DNA of 64,000 nt from Bradyrhizobium sp. SZCCHNS1050 (GTDB taxonomy: Bacteria > Pseudomonadota > Alphaproteobacteria > Rhizobiales > Xanthobacteraceae), in contig NZ_JAUETR010000001.1 of assembly GCF_032484785.1 (NCBI RefSeq), positions 496,001 to 560,000 of the forward strand, written 5' to 3'. The notes beneath the pieces were generated by a model. The model saw nothing but the letters and a program-made list of their open reading frames with translations. It was not told the origin of the DNA and ran no database searches. Below, piece by piece: positions 53,376-62,486 of this stretch. The position numbers and the translations under genes were made by a program. Each line of letters begins with the position of its first letter. Position 1 is the first letter of the stretch.

Positions 53376-54116
53376 TCAAGAGGCCGCGCGGCGGCCGATC
53401 TCGGCGATGACCCCGTGCAGCAGCGGACGCACCGGCTCGAACTGGCCAGTGCGCAGGAACGCGATGGTCTGCCGGAACGACGTCGGATGCACCAGCAGGC
53501 CCATGTGCGACGCCTTGATGGTGGTGTGGTCCGTCATCCCGGCGAGCTTGCAGCTCTCGACGGAGACGCGGCCGTCGTTCGGCCACGGCAGCAGGAACAG
53601 CCCGGCGATCGGATCGAGGAAGCGGTTGCCGGCGATCACGCCGATCTCGTAGTCGGCGGGTGGCAGAGAGGCGAGCGTGACGTCCTTCGTGGTCACCAAT
53701 TGCAGGCCGGCTGGACCGAAATAAGCGCGATAGAGCCCGACGTTCTGCAGCCGGTCGGCAAGCTCGCTGCCGCCATTGGGCGTTCCCAACATGACGACAC
53801 GGCCGAGCCGCGCCGGCCGATGCTTCGCAATCGCGACCCGTGCCAGCAGCCCGCCCATCGAGTGGGTGACGAAGTGGATCGGACCGTCGATCCTGGCTGT
53901 GAAATCGGCGATCGCCGGGCGGATGTCGTCGGCAAGAAACTCGAGCGGTTTCTTGCGGCTTTCATAGTCGAGGTTCAGCGTCGCAAAACCTGCGCGCTGC
54001 AACCGCTTTTCCAGTGGACGCAGCATCAATGATCGGCCGGCGATGCCATGCAGCAGCACAACCCCCGCGCCGCGGGGGCCACTGTGCTGAGAACGCCGGC
54101 GCAGCGATGCGATCAC
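53376..54116 (-). CDS. Alpha/beta-hydrolase (lipase-like), coupled to aas
   Basis: A 246-residue hydrolase. It has LLHGIAG for the oxyanion hole, nucleophile Ser86 in THSMGG and a C-terminal His in KASHMGLL. It starts at GTG 54116, which overlaps the stop of the upstream aas gene (GTGA), so translation is coupled; an upstream in-frame reading would run antisense-like through aas coding sequence and is rejected. A lipid or ester substrate fits the partner, but this is inference. It has no signal peptide. Confidence 0.85.
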   Translation of the reverse strand: MIASLRRRSQHSGPRGAGVVLLHGIAGRSLMLRPLEKRLQRAGFATLNLDYESRKKPLEFLADDIRPAIADFTARIDGPIHFVTHSMGGLLARVAIAKHRPARLGRVVMLGTPNGGSELADRLQNVGLYRAYFGPAGLQLVTTKDVTLASLPPADYEIGVIAGNRFLDPIAGLFLLPWPNDGRVSVESCKLAGMTDHTTIKASHMGLLVHPTSFRQTIAFLRTGQFEPVRPLLHGVIAEIGRRAAS

Positions 54117-57100
54117 GCGACTTCCCGCTCCTCCGGCTCGCGCTCCGTCGTAGCGGTTGCCGCACTCGCCTCGGCAAGTGCCTTGGCGCCGACATAGTCG
54201 GTCTTGCCGGAACCGAGCAGCGGGATCTTGTCGACCACCATCACGACGGCCGGCACCGCAAGCTCCGGCGCACCTTGGCCTTTGGCCTGGCGCTGCATCG
54301 CGGAGCGTTCGGCATCCTTCTGCGTCGTGATCAGCACGATGCGCTCGCCCTTGCGCTGATCGGGGATCGACACCGCGACCGAAGCCGCCTGCGGCCACAA
54401 GGTCGCGGCGATCTGCTCGACCACCGTCAGCGACACCATCTCACCGGCGATCTTGGCAAAGCGCTTGGCGCGGCCCTTGATCGTGATGAAGCCCTGCGCG
54501 TCGATGGTGACGATGTCGCCGGTGTCGTGCCAGCCCTCCGGCAGCGCCTCGAGCACGCCGGGATTTTCGGCCCTGACATAGCCGAGCATGACATTGGGCC
54601 CCCGGACCGAAAGCCGCCCGCCCTCCTCGATGCCCGGCACCTTGTCGAGCCGGTACTCCATCAGCGGCGACAGGCGCCCGACGGTGCCGACCCGGTTGGC
54701 CATCGGCGTGTTCATCGCCAGCACCGGCGCGGTCTCGGTGACGCCATAGCCTTCGAGCAGGCGGATGCCATAACGCTCCATGTAGATCTGCCGTGTCCGA
54801 TCCTTGACCGGCTCGGCGCCGGCGATGACCAGCCGCAGCGTGCGGAAATCATAGGCATGAGCGGAGCGTGCGTAACCAGTCAGGAAGGTGTCGGTGCCGA
54901 ACAAGATCGTGGCGCCAGTCTGATAGATCAGTTCGGGCACGATCCGGTAATGCAGCGGCGACGGGTACATATAGATCGGAATGCCCGCCAACATGGGCAT
55001 CATCATGCCGCCGGTGAGGCCGAAGGAGTGGAACACCGGCAAAACATTGAACACAAGATCGTTAGCGTTGGCATCGACCCTCGCCAATGCCTGGGCGGCG
55101 TTCGCGAGAATGTTGCGATGGGACAGGACGACGCCCTTTGGCGTGCCTTCGGAGCCGGACGTGAACAGAATCACGGCGGGGTGGTCGGCATTGCGGGCGA
55201 CGCGCGGCCTGGTGCCGTCGATCATTCCCTTGATCTTGTCGGCCAGGCTGACCGAGGCCTTGACGTCCTCGAGATAGACCAGACGGGCCTGCCCCTCGAT
55301 CGCCGCGATCAGCTTGTCGAGCTTGCCCTTCTCGATGAAGGCCCGCGACGTCAGAACGGTCGTGACCTGCGCCGCCTTCATCGCCGCCAGCACGTTCACC
55401 GGGCCGGCGGAGAAGTTCAGCATGGCCGGCACGCGGCCGATCGACTGCAGCGCCATGAAGACCACGGCGACGCCGGCGGAGTTCGGCAGCAACAGGCCGA
55501 TGTTCTCGCCCACCATCGTGCCCTGCTCGAGCTTGCGGCTGAGCACCTGCGAGCCCAGCAGCAGCTTGCGATAGGTCAGCTTGGTGCCGAGCGGATCCTC
55601 GATCATCACCTTGCCGGTGTCGTGGTCGCGATGGGCATGGGCGAGCGCCTCGAACAGCGTTCGATCCAGCATTGCGTTCTTCACCATGGCTTCGATCATC
55701 ACGTCCTGCAGCGCAGCGCCAGCTGCATTGCGGCGGGTCTTGCCCTTGAGAGCCGCATCGATGGTGAGCTTCACCGGCGGCAGGATCGTCACCGTCACCT
55801 TGGGAAACCACGAGCGCTTGATTTGGCCATCCTTGAGATAGCTGAGATGCGAGCGCTGCGCGCCCTCGATGCGGATCGGCACCACGACGGCGTCGGCCTT
55901 GTCGGCGATCATCGCGGTGCCGTCATAGACCTTCATCAGCGAGCCCGACACCGTGATGCGGCCCTCTGGGAAGATCACCACCGGTTCCTGGCTGGCGACC
56001 AGCTTGATCAGATCGCGAGCACCGAGCGGCTTGGTCGGGTCAATCGTGATGTGGCTTACAAGTTTCAGGAAGACCTTCGCCCACCAGGCCTTGGAGATCC
56101 CGGTGTCGACGGCAAAGGTGGCATCGATCGGCAGCACCGCGTGGAGCAGCGGACCGTCGATCAGGCTGACATGGTTCGGCGCGATCAGCATGCGGGTGCC
56201 GGCCGGCGGCAGGTTCTCCAGCCCACGCACCTCAGTGCGGAACAGCGCGCGGAACAGCATCGCGCCGAAGTCGCGCACGCCCTCCCTGCCCCATTTGTTG
56301 AGCACGAACCAAACGGCGCCGAAGCTCGCCAAAGCCAGACCGAAGAAGATCCAGGCGATCGAGAGGCCTGCGGCCTGCAGACCGGCCACGCCCAGCGAGC
56401 CGACCACCATGAAGGCTGCCTGCAGCACGTTGCCGGCAGCGATGACCCGGGCGCGCTCAGTCGGCTCCGACCAGGCCTGCACCGCGGCGAAGGCAGGAAC
56501 CACGAACAGGCCGCCACCAAAGGCGAACACCGCGAAATCAATCAGCATGCGCGCTCCCGCCCAGGAGCCGACGAAGGCGAGCGGCGAGAGGTCCTTCGCG
56601 GTCGCTGTCGTCCCGATCGTCCAGGACAGATCGAGACCGAGCACGCCCATGAGGATTGCGCCGATCGGCACCAGCGCGAGATTCGGCCTGACGTGGCTGA
56701 GATGCGCCGCGAACAGCGAGCCGATGGCGATGCCGATCGCGAAGACGGCGAGGCACAAGGTGACCACCCCCTCGGTGCCGCCGACGACATCCTTGACCAG
56801 CGCGGGCAGCAGCGACAGCACGACGGCGCCGACCAGCCAGAACCACGACACGATCACCATGCCGTCCCACAGCCGGGGCATGGCATGCAACGACTTCAGA
56901 AGGTGCGAGGTCGATGTCCAAGGGTTGGCCGTGATGCGCAGATCCGGTGCCGACGGCGAAGTGTGCGGAATGCGCGACGCCGAAGCCCAGGAGATCACCG
57001 CGAGGCCGATGACGGCGAGAGCGACCCATCCCATATGCGACGAGCCGGAGACGAGCTGGCCGCCGGCGATGGTGCCGATCAGGATGGCCATGAAGGTCGC

Positions 57101-57538
57101 ACCTTCTACCAGCGCGTTGCCAGTAGCAAGTTCACCGACCGTCAGTTGATCCGGCAGCATGGCGTATTTCACGGGGCCGAACAGCGCGGCGATGACACCG
57201 AACATGCCGAGGGCGACGAACAGAAGCGGGATCGAATGCAGAAAGAAGCCCAGCGCCGCGAAGCCTGCGGCGAAGATTTCCGCGAACTTGAGCCGGCGCG
57301 CCACGATTCCCTTGACGTATCGATCCGCCAGCTCGCCGCCGAGCCCGGACAGGATGAAGAATGGGAAGATGAAGACGGCGCCCGCCACGGTCACAAGCGC
57401 GTCGCCATGCGTTGCCACGGCGCCGTAGAGCAGCATGATGACCAGCGCATTCTTCAGAATGTTGTCGTTCAGCGCCGAGGAGAATTGGGCCCAGAACAGC
57501 GGGGCAAAACGACGCGACGACATCAACTGCTTGATCAT
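54113..57538 (-). CDS. aas: Three-domain LplT-PlsC-Aas lysophospholipid remodelling protein
   Basis: An 1141-residue protein. Residues 10-415 form an MFS transporter (LplT-like lysophospholipid flippase; FAPLFWAQFSSALNDNILKNAL). Residues 430-620 are a PlsC acyltransferase with His456 and Asp461 in NHVSLID and FPEGRIT. Residues 640-1120 are an acyl-ACP/acyl-CoA synthetase with P-loop TSGSEGTPKG near 795, EGYGVTETAP and GRAKRFAKIAGEMVS. It should import and re-acylate 2-acyl-lysophospholipid at the inner membrane. In E. coli lplT and aas are separate genes; the fusion is known in other proteobacteria. The lipase gene overlaps its end. Confidence 0.95.
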   Translation of the reverse strand: MIKQLMSSRRFAPLFWAQFSSALNDNILKNALVIMLLYGAVATHGDALVTVAGAVFIFPFFILSGLGGELADRYVKGIVARRLKFAEIFAAGFAALGFFLHSIPLLFVALGMFGVIAALFGPVKYAMLPDQLTVGELATGNALVEGATFMAILIGTIAGGQLVSGSSHMGWVALAVIGLAVISWASASRIPHTSPSAPDLRITANPWTSTSHLLKSLHAMPRLWDGMVIVSWFWLVGAVVLSLLPALVKDVVGGTEGVVTLCLAVFAIGIAIGSLFAAHLSHVRPNLALVPIGAILMGVLGLDLSWTIGTTATAKDLSPLAFVGSWAGARMLIDFAVFAFGGGLFVVPAFAAVQAWSEPTERARVIAAGNVLQAAFMVVGSLGVAGLQAAGLSIAWIFFGLALASFGAVWFVLNKWGREGVRDFGAMLFRALFRTEVRGLENLPPAGTRMLIAPNHVSLIDGPLLHAVLPIDATFAVDTGISKAWWAKVFLKLVSHITIDPTKPLGARDLIKLVASQEPVVIFPEGRITVSGSLMKVYDGTAMIADKADAVVVPIRIEGAQRSHLSYLKDGQIKRSWFPKVTVTILPPVKLTIDAALKGKTRRNAAGAALQDVMIEAMVKNAMLDRTLFEALAHAHRDHDTGKVMIEDPLGTKLTYRKLLLGSQVLSRKLEQGTMVGENIGLLLPNSAGVAVVFMALQSIGRVPAMLNFSAGPVNVLAAMKAAQVTTVLTSRAFIEKGKLDKLIAAIEGQARLVYLEDVKASVSLADKIKGMIDGTRPRVARNADHPAVILFTSGSEGTPKGVVLSHRNILANAAQALARVDANANDLVFNVLPVFHSFGLTGGMMMPMLAGIPIYMYPSPLHYRIVPELIYQTGATILFGTDTFLTGYARSAHAYDFRTLRLVIAGAEPVKDRTRQIYMERYGIRLLEGYGVTETAPVLAMNTPMANRVGTVGRLSPLMEYRLDKVPGIEEGGRLSVRGPNVMLGYVRAENPGVLEALPEGWHDTGDIVTIDAQGFITIKGRAKRFAKIAGEMVSLTVVEQIAATLWPQAASVAVSIPDQRKGERIVLITTQKDAERSAMQRQAKGQGAPELAVPAVVMVVDKIPLLGSGKTDYVGAKALAEASAATATTEREPEEREVA

Positions 57539-57806
57539 GATCGATTCCTGGTGTGCTGCAGCGGCTTGGCCGCAAGGACCGCAAGAGCCTTGGTTGGTGA
57601 TGAAATGAGGTGGTGCCGGTGATGCATCCCGTTAGACGCGGTCATGCGGTTTCGCGTTCTGCTGTTGGTCGCCGACCAGCACGAAGAGTAGCGCGTAGGT
57701 CGTGTGCAAAAGGCTTATCCAGACCTGTAGGAGCTGGAGGGGATGTATGGAACGCAAGGACATGGTGACCGCTTCGTTGCGCCTGAGATGGGGATTCGAG
57801 ACAAGG
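57539..57806. other. Gap between aas and the small ORF region
   Basis: About 270 bases upstream of aas on the minus strand. I see no gene or strong repeat; it probably holds the aas leader. Confidence 0.4.
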
Positions 57807-58073
57807 TCAGGTCAGTTCGCTCAGGTAGCGGAAGCAGCCGAATAGGCCGCCACGGCGAAGCCGGCGCCCTTCGCGCCCGGCGGCACGAAAAAGACGTTGT
57901 CCGGCCAGCCGCCTCGCTCGTCGCGCAGCGAGCAGACCGGCAACATCACAGGCATTTGCGATGCGCTCGACGCGCGCCGTCAAAAGGTGAGACGCGGACC
58001 GCGCCAGACCGTTCAGCATCACCATGGGATTGATCGAAAAAAGTTGCGGAGCGCGAGAGCTGAGAACCTGCAT
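57807..58073 (-). CDS. Small unknown ORF (88 aa), possibly frameshifted
   Basis: I do not recognise it. The ATG at 58073 has GGAG about 9 bases upstream and two strong operators before it. The first 40 residues (for example FSINPMVMLNGLARSASHLL) look like a normal protein, but the second half is Arg/Leu-rich and poor in third-position GC. From about 57955 the +1 frame has much better codon bias and reads LRDERGGWPDNVFFVPPG, ending at 57821. A single-base change, or a separate 44-residue ORF at 57821-57955, would explain this. Confidence 0.45.
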   Translation of the reverse strand: MQVLSSRAPQLFSINPMVMLNGLARSASHLLTARVERIANACDVAGLLAARRARRLAGQRLFRAAGREGRRLRRGGLFGCFRYLSELT

Positions 58074-58087
58074 GGGACTTCTCCACG

Positions 58088-58106
58088 TTTTGAGCGTTGC
58101 TCAAAA
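58088..58106. promoter_or_regulatory. TTTTGAGC-N3-GCTCAAAA operator
   Basis: A perfect 8-base inverted repeat with a 3-base spacer, lying 15 bases before the small ORF start codon. The form is typical of a TetR-family operator. No TetR gene is in the window nearby. Confidence 0.6.
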
Positions 58107-58120
58107 TGCTTACAACAAAT

Positions 58121-58135
58121 TTGAGCGACGCTCAA
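58121..58135. promoter_or_regulatory. TTGAGC-N3-GCTCAA operator
   Basis: A second perfect copy with 6-base arms, its centre 31 bases (about three helical turns) from the first. Read leftward, its TTGAGC could itself be a -35 element, with TAAGCA 17 bases on as a weak -10; the pair would then bracket the promoter. Confidence 0.6.
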
Positions 58136-58240
58136 GCGGGGAATGCAAGAGGCCCGATAAAGGTAAAATAATCCTGTGAACGGCCCGCTCCTAGGCGTGA
58201 GAGGTGAATAACGCCTTGGAATCAAAAGGGATGTTGATAA

Positions 58241-58256
58241 CTCGGCTTTTGCCGAG
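58241..58256 (-). terminator. Hairpin after the molybdopterin oxidoreductase gene
   Basis: CTCGGC-AAAA-GCCGAG is a perfect 6-base stem 5 bases after the leftward stop codon, but only TT follows, so it may be a weak terminator or a stabilising hairpin. Confidence 0.35.
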
Positions 58257-58260
58257 CTGG

Positions 58261-60348
58261 TCAGCCCGCCGATTTGCGCAGCCAGACCTTGTTGTCGTGG
58301 AAGGCAGCGCCCCCGATCGGAGCGACGGTGTCGGCTGCGGTGAGCACATTGATGCCCCGTCCACCGATATGGGCGCGATTGGGATGGATCGATTCGGCGA
58401 TCAGCACCCCGCGTTGAACTCCGTCGAACAGCCGGGCGGCAAGCGAGGTCTGTCCGCGCTCATTGCCGAGCGTGACGATGTCGCCGTCGACAATGCCGAG
58501 CGGGGCTGCATCCAGTGGATGGATCATGACGGAGGGGCCCCCTTCCCGCGCCTGCGACGATGGCGTCTCGTTGAAGGAGGTGTTGAGGAACGAGCGAGCC
58601 GGACTTGTCGCAAGCCGGAACGGATGCTGCTGATCGACCTCTTCGGTCACCGCCCAATGGTCGGGCAATGACGGCATGCGCTCCGGATTGCCCATGACGC
58701 GGCCGAATGGCGGATGAGCCCAGTCGGCCTTGAAGTGGAATTTACCGTCCCTGTGCGCGAAACCGTCGAGATAGTGCGAGGTGCGAAAGTCCGGCTGAAG
58801 GTCACGCCAGACATCGGCCTCGAGCCCGGCGATATCGCCATGGCCGCTCTTCTTCAACGTCGCATCGATCAACTCGCGCGGCGACATCTCGAAGCCCGGA
58901 TGCACCGCCCGCAACCGGCGCGCCAGGCCCTGCAGCACCTCATGATTGGACCGGCACTCGCCGGGCGGGTCGATCAGCTTCGGTCCGACCGAAATGTGCT
59001 GATGGCCGCCGCCGTAATAGAGATCGTCATGCTCCATGAACATCGTGGCGGGCAGCACGATGTCCGCCATCTGCGCCGTCTCGGTCATGAACTGCTCGTG
59101 GACGGCGACGAAAAGGTCTTCGCGCGCAAATCCGTTGCGAACCAGCTCCTGCTCGGGTGCCACCGTCATCGGATTGGTGTTCTGGATCAGCATCGCCTTG
59201 ACTGGCGGGCCGCCACAGAGGGCCACCGCGTCTCCCGTCAGGATGCGCCCGATCTGGGACTGATCGAGAAAGCGAGTGGAATGATCCACGGCGTCGTGGC
59301 CCTCGATGATGGACTCGTCGAAATGCCACAGCGCCGCGTTGTTGAAGAAGGCACCGCCTCCTTCGTATTGCCAGGCGCCCGTCACCGCGGGAATGCAGGA
59401 TGCCGCATGCATCTGCGTCGCGCCGTTCCTGCTGCGGGTGAAGCCATAACCCAGTCGGAAGAAGGTCCGCTTCGTCTCGCCGACCAGACGGGCGAACGCC
59501 TCGATCTCGGCCACGGGAACGCCAGAAATCTGCGATGCCCATTGCGGCGTCCGCGTCTGCAGATGCGCTTCGAGTTCCGCAGGACAGTCCGTGTACTTCT
59601 CCATATAGGCGCGGTCGGCAAAGCCATCGCGAAACAGCACGTGCATCACGCCGCAGGCAAAGGCGCCGTCGGTGCCCGGGCGCAGGATGATCTTGATGTC
59701 GGCCTGCTTCATCGTCTCATTGTCGTAGACATCGATCGCCGCGATCTTGGCGGCCCGCTCTTTTCGGGCGCGCGCGGCATGAGTCATGACATTGACCTGC
59801 GTGTTCACCGGGTTCGTGCCCCAAATCACGACCAGGTCCGAGAGCGCCATCTCCCGCGGATCGACGCCGGCGATCTTCCCAGTGCCGATGGCAAAGCCGA
59901 TACGCGCGACATTGGCGCAGATCGTCGAGTAGAAGCGCGAATACTTCTTCACATGGGTGAGACGATTGAGGCCATCGCGCATCACGAGCCCCATCGTGCC
60001 CGCGTAATAATACGGCCAGACCGACTGAGCGCCAAAGTCGCGCTCCGCCTGGAGAAATCGCTCCGCGATCTCGTCCAATGCCTCGTCCCAGGAGATGCGT
60101 GCGAATTGCCCTGAGCCTTTCGGACCGATGCGACGCATCGGATGCATCAGCCTTTCAGGATGATGAATCCGCTCGGCATATCTCGCGACCTTGGCGCAAA
60201 CCACGCCAGCCGTATAGGTCTGCCGTTTCGAGCCGCGAACGCGGCCGATCGTCTTCCGATCGAGCACTTCGACGTCGAGCGCGCAGGCCGACGGACAATC
60301 GTGCGGGCAGGTAGAATGGCGGATATCGACCCGAGTCTGCTGGTTCAT
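58261..60348 (-). CDS. Molybdopterin (bis-MGD) oxidoreductase, orphan
   Basis: A 695-residue protein of the DMSO-reductase superfamily. Its N-terminus binds a 4Fe-4S cluster through Cys14, Cys18, Cys22 and Cys51, with no Tat signal before it, so it is cytoplasmic. Cys144 in STICANVARIG occupies the position of the Mo ligand (Cys or selenocysteine in formate dehydrogenases). Later motifs VIWGTNPVNTQVN and AMLIQNTNPMTVAPEQ fit the cofactor domains. The substrate is unknown. No electron-transfer or membrane subunit is adjacent. Confidence 0.9.
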   Translation of the reverse strand: MNQQTRVDIRHSTCPHDCPSACALDVEVLDRKTIGRVRGSKRQTYTAGVVCAKVARYAERIHHPERLMHPMRRIGPKGSGQFARISWDEALDEIAERFLQAERDFGAQSVWPYYYAGTMGLVMRDGLNRLTHVKKYSRFYSTICANVARIGFAIGTGKIAGVDPREMALSDLVVIWGTNPVNTQVNVMTHAARARKERAAKIAAIDVYDNETMKQADIKIILRPGTDGAFACGVMHVLFRDGFADRAYMEKYTDCPAELEAHLQTRTPQWASQISGVPVAEIEAFARLVGETKRTFFRLGYGFTRSRNGATQMHAASCIPAVTGAWQYEGGGAFFNNAALWHFDESIIEGHDAVDHSTRFLDQSQIGRILTGDAVALCGGPPVKAMLIQNTNPMTVAPEQELVRNGFAREDLFVAVHEQFMTETAQMADIVLPATMFMEHDDLYYGGGHQHISVGPKLIDPPGECRSNHEVLQGLARRLRAVHPGFEMSPRELIDATLKKSGHGDIAGLEADVWRDLQPDFRTSHYLDGFAHRDGKFHFKADWAHPPFGRVMGNPERMPSLPDHWAVTEEVDQQHPFRLATSPARSFLNTSFNETPSSQAREGGPSVMIHPLDAAPLGIVDGDIVTLGNERGQTSLAARLFDGVQRGVLIAESIHPNRAHIGGRGINVLTAADTVAPIGGAAFHDNKVWLRKSAG

Positions 60349-60652
60349 GCCCGATTGGTAGCATCAAAGAATGCATCCGCCGAGAGCATTCGCGAGGCAT
60401 TCGCACGAACGAGATTCGTGCATGTCTGCTCCACCGCAGATTTGCTTCTGGATGTGGACAAGTCGCCGCCGACAACGGCCGATCCGGCGTTAGGAGCGAG
60501 ATGAAGACGGCAAGAAAAGACGATAGGCTCTGTCGCGTGCTCGTGGTTGCTGCCTGCGTACAGCGCAGTGCACCATCGCGAGTCCTCAGCTGACGGCAAT
60601 TTCGATTGCAAAGCCAGTTTCATATATTAATATATCAGCTGAGGAAACGAAG
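60349..60652. other. Divergent control region, no gene seen
   Basis: About 300 bases between the leftward molybdopterin oxidoreductase and the rightward GntR gene. Short frames exist but none has a ribosome site or credible sequence. The right end holds the AT-rich palindrome at 60622-60635. Confidence 0.5.
60622..60635. promoter_or_regulatory. ATATATTAATATAT palindrome, candidate auto-operator
   Basis: A perfect 14-base palindrome ending 17 bases before the GntR start codon, in an otherwise GC-rich genome. The position overlaps the expected promoter or early leader, so self-repression is plausible. Confidence 0.5.
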
Positions 60653-61396
60653 ATGTCCGGTCGACCCCCGAGGAAATTGGCCGCAGCGCCACGGCCCGTG
60701 GTCGCCCGCATGCGCCGCAATGGTCGCCCCCGCGGCGCGACAGCAGCGTCACGCATCTACACCGATCTCAGGTCCGAACTCGTGTCGCTCGTGCGCCTGC
60801 CGGGCGAACCGATTTCGGAAGCGCAGATCGCGACGGCCTATGGCGTCAGCAGGACACCGGTCCGCGAGGCCATTCTGAAACTCGCGGACGAAGGGCTGGT
60901 CGAGATCTTTCCGCAGTCCGGCATCTTCGTCTCGCGCATTCCGGTCGCAGCACTCCCCGAGACCATCATCATCCGAAAGTCTCTCGAAGAGACGACCGCA
61001 CGGATGGCGGCCGAGCATGCGACATCGAGCCAGTTGCTCAACCTGCATGCGACCCTCGAACGTCAGCGCGAGGCCTGCGCCGCAAAGGATCGCGAAGCCT
61101 TCCACCAGGCGGACGAGATGTTTCACGCTGGCATCGCCGAGGTCGCCGGCTATCCCGGGATCTGGAAGCTGATCGTTCAGGTCAAGGTTCACGTCGACCG
61201 CTATCGTCGACTGACCCTGCCGCAGATCGGACGGATGGCCGAAGTGATCGCAGAGCACGAACCAATTCTCCAGGCCATCGAACGGCGCGATCCGGATCGT
61301 GCCAGGGCTGCCATGGCGAGTCATCTGGAACGCCTGCTCGACGACATCTCTGAAATTCAGACCAAGAATCCAGAGTATTTCGATCAACCAGGCTAA
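60653..61396 (+). CDS. GntR/FCD-family transcriptional regulator
   Basis: A 247-residue regulator with an unusual basic N-terminal extension of about 30 residues, a winged helix (ISEAQIATAYGVSRTPVREAIL) and an FCD domain (RKSLEETTARMAAEHA, FHQADEMFHAGIAEVAG). GAGGA lies before the ATG at 60653. It lies just upstream of a TRAP binding-protein gene, so it probably controlled uptake and use of that ligand. Confidence 0.92.
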   Translation: MSGRPPRKLAAAPRPVVARMRRNGRPRGATAASRIYTDLRSELVSLVRLPGEPISEAQIATAYGVSRTPVREAILKLADEGLVEIFPQSGIFVSRIPVAALPETIIIRKSLEETTARMAAEHATSSQLLNLHATLERQREACAAKDREAFHQADEMFHAGIAEVAGYPGIWKLIVQVKVHVDRYRRLTLPQIGRMAEVIAEHEPILQAIERRDPDRARAAMASHLERLLDDISEIQTKNPEYFDQPG

Positions 61397-61451
61397 CGAG
61401 ATGATCGCATCGAACCTTGCGGCGACACGATCATTCCGTCGGAGAGACGCC

Positions 61452-62450
61452 ATGAAAAGACGCGATTTCATCAGACTGAGCGTGGGCTTTGCGGGCGTTG
61501 CAACGCTGCCGCCGATCTCGGCCGCCCTTGCGCAATCGAAGGCGGTGTTCAAGGCATCCGACGTTCAGCCGCCGGGTTATCCGACGGTTGCAGCAACAGA
61601 AAACCTCGGCAAGAAGCTTGCAGCGGCAACCAACGGCAGGCTGTTGATCCAGATGTATCCCTCCGCTCAGCTCGGCGGCGAGAAAGAGACTATCGAGCAG
61701 ACCCAGATCGGGGCGATCCAGATACTGCGGGTCAGCGCCGGCGCGCTCGGCCCGATCGTCGACGACGTCAACGTCGTCAACATGCCCTTCCTGTTCAAGA
61801 GCATCGAACATTCTGAAAAGATGATGGACGGTCCGATCGGTCAGGACCTTCTGGACCGCGTCAGCGCCAATGCCAGCGCAAATCTCGTCGCACTCTGCTG
61901 GATGAATTCTGGCGCGCGCAGCATCTACAACACCAAGAAGCCCATCAGGACGGTCGAGGACGTCAAGGGGCTCAAGATCCGCGTGATCGGCAATCCCATC
62001 TTCATCGACATGATGAACGCGCTCGGCGGCAACGGCGTCGCGATGGGCTACGATCAGGTCTTCAGCGCGCTGCAGACCGGCGTGATCGACGGGGCCGAAA
62101 ACAATCCGCCGAGCTACGTCTCCAGCAATCATTACACGGCCGCGAAGTACTATTCGCTCACCCAGCATCTCGTCATTCCGGAAATCCTCGTATTCTCGAA
62201 GCGGTCCTGGGCAAACCTGTCGACCGACGACCAGACCTTGATCAAGAAGTTCGCGCGCGAAGCGCAGATGGAGGAGCGCGAACTCTGGAAGGCCTACGAG
62301 CGGGAAGCGATTGAGAAGGCCAAGGCCGGTGGCTCCGAGATCGTCGAAATCGCCAACAAGGCGCCGTTCCAGAAGGCCGTGAAGCCGGTCTGGGACAAAT
62401 ACGGTCCGAAGTACCAAGAAATGATCAAGCGCATTCAGGACATCGCATAG
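61452..62450 (+). CDS. TRAP transporter periplasmic binding protein (DctP-like)
   Basis: A 332-residue binding protein. It has a Tat-like signal (KRRDFIRLSVGFAG) and the DctP pattern: YPSAQLGGEKETIEQTQIGAIQ, GLKIRVIGNPIFIDMMNALG and VFSALQTGVIDGAENNP. It should bind a carboxylate in the periplasm. GGAG lies before the ATG at 61452. The membrane subunits that should follow are only a remnant (62487-62908), so this protein is probably orphaned unless it works with another permease. Confidence 0.93.
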   Translation: MKRRDFIRLSVGFAGVATLPPISAALAQSKAVFKASDVQPPGYPTVAATENLGKKLAAATNGRLLIQMYPSAQLGGEKETIEQTQIGAIQILRVSAGALGPIVDDVNVVNMPFLFKSIEHSEKMMDGPIGQDLLDRVSANASANLVALCWMNSGARSIYNTKKPIRTVEDVKGLKIRVIGNPIFIDMMNALGGNGVAMGYDQVFSALQTGVIDGAENNPPSYVSSNHYTAAKYYSLTQHLVIPEILVFSKRSWANLSTDDQTLIKKFAREAQMEERELWKAYEREAIEKAKAGGSEIVEIANKAPFQKAVKPVWDKYGPKYQEMIKRIQDIA

Positions 62451-62486
62451 ACCGCACGCTCGGTTCGGACGATCAGGAGGCTTACG

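Noticed and set aside
54117..54398. N-terminal extension of the lipase into aas
   Set aside because: It is an Arg-rich shadow of aas; the GTG at 54116 begins the hydrolase fold.
54014..57622. A 1200-codon open frame antisense to aas
   Set aside because: It mirrors the third-position GC of the aas gene on the opposite strand, its translation is His/Arg/Asp-rich with no recognisable domain, and aas is certain.
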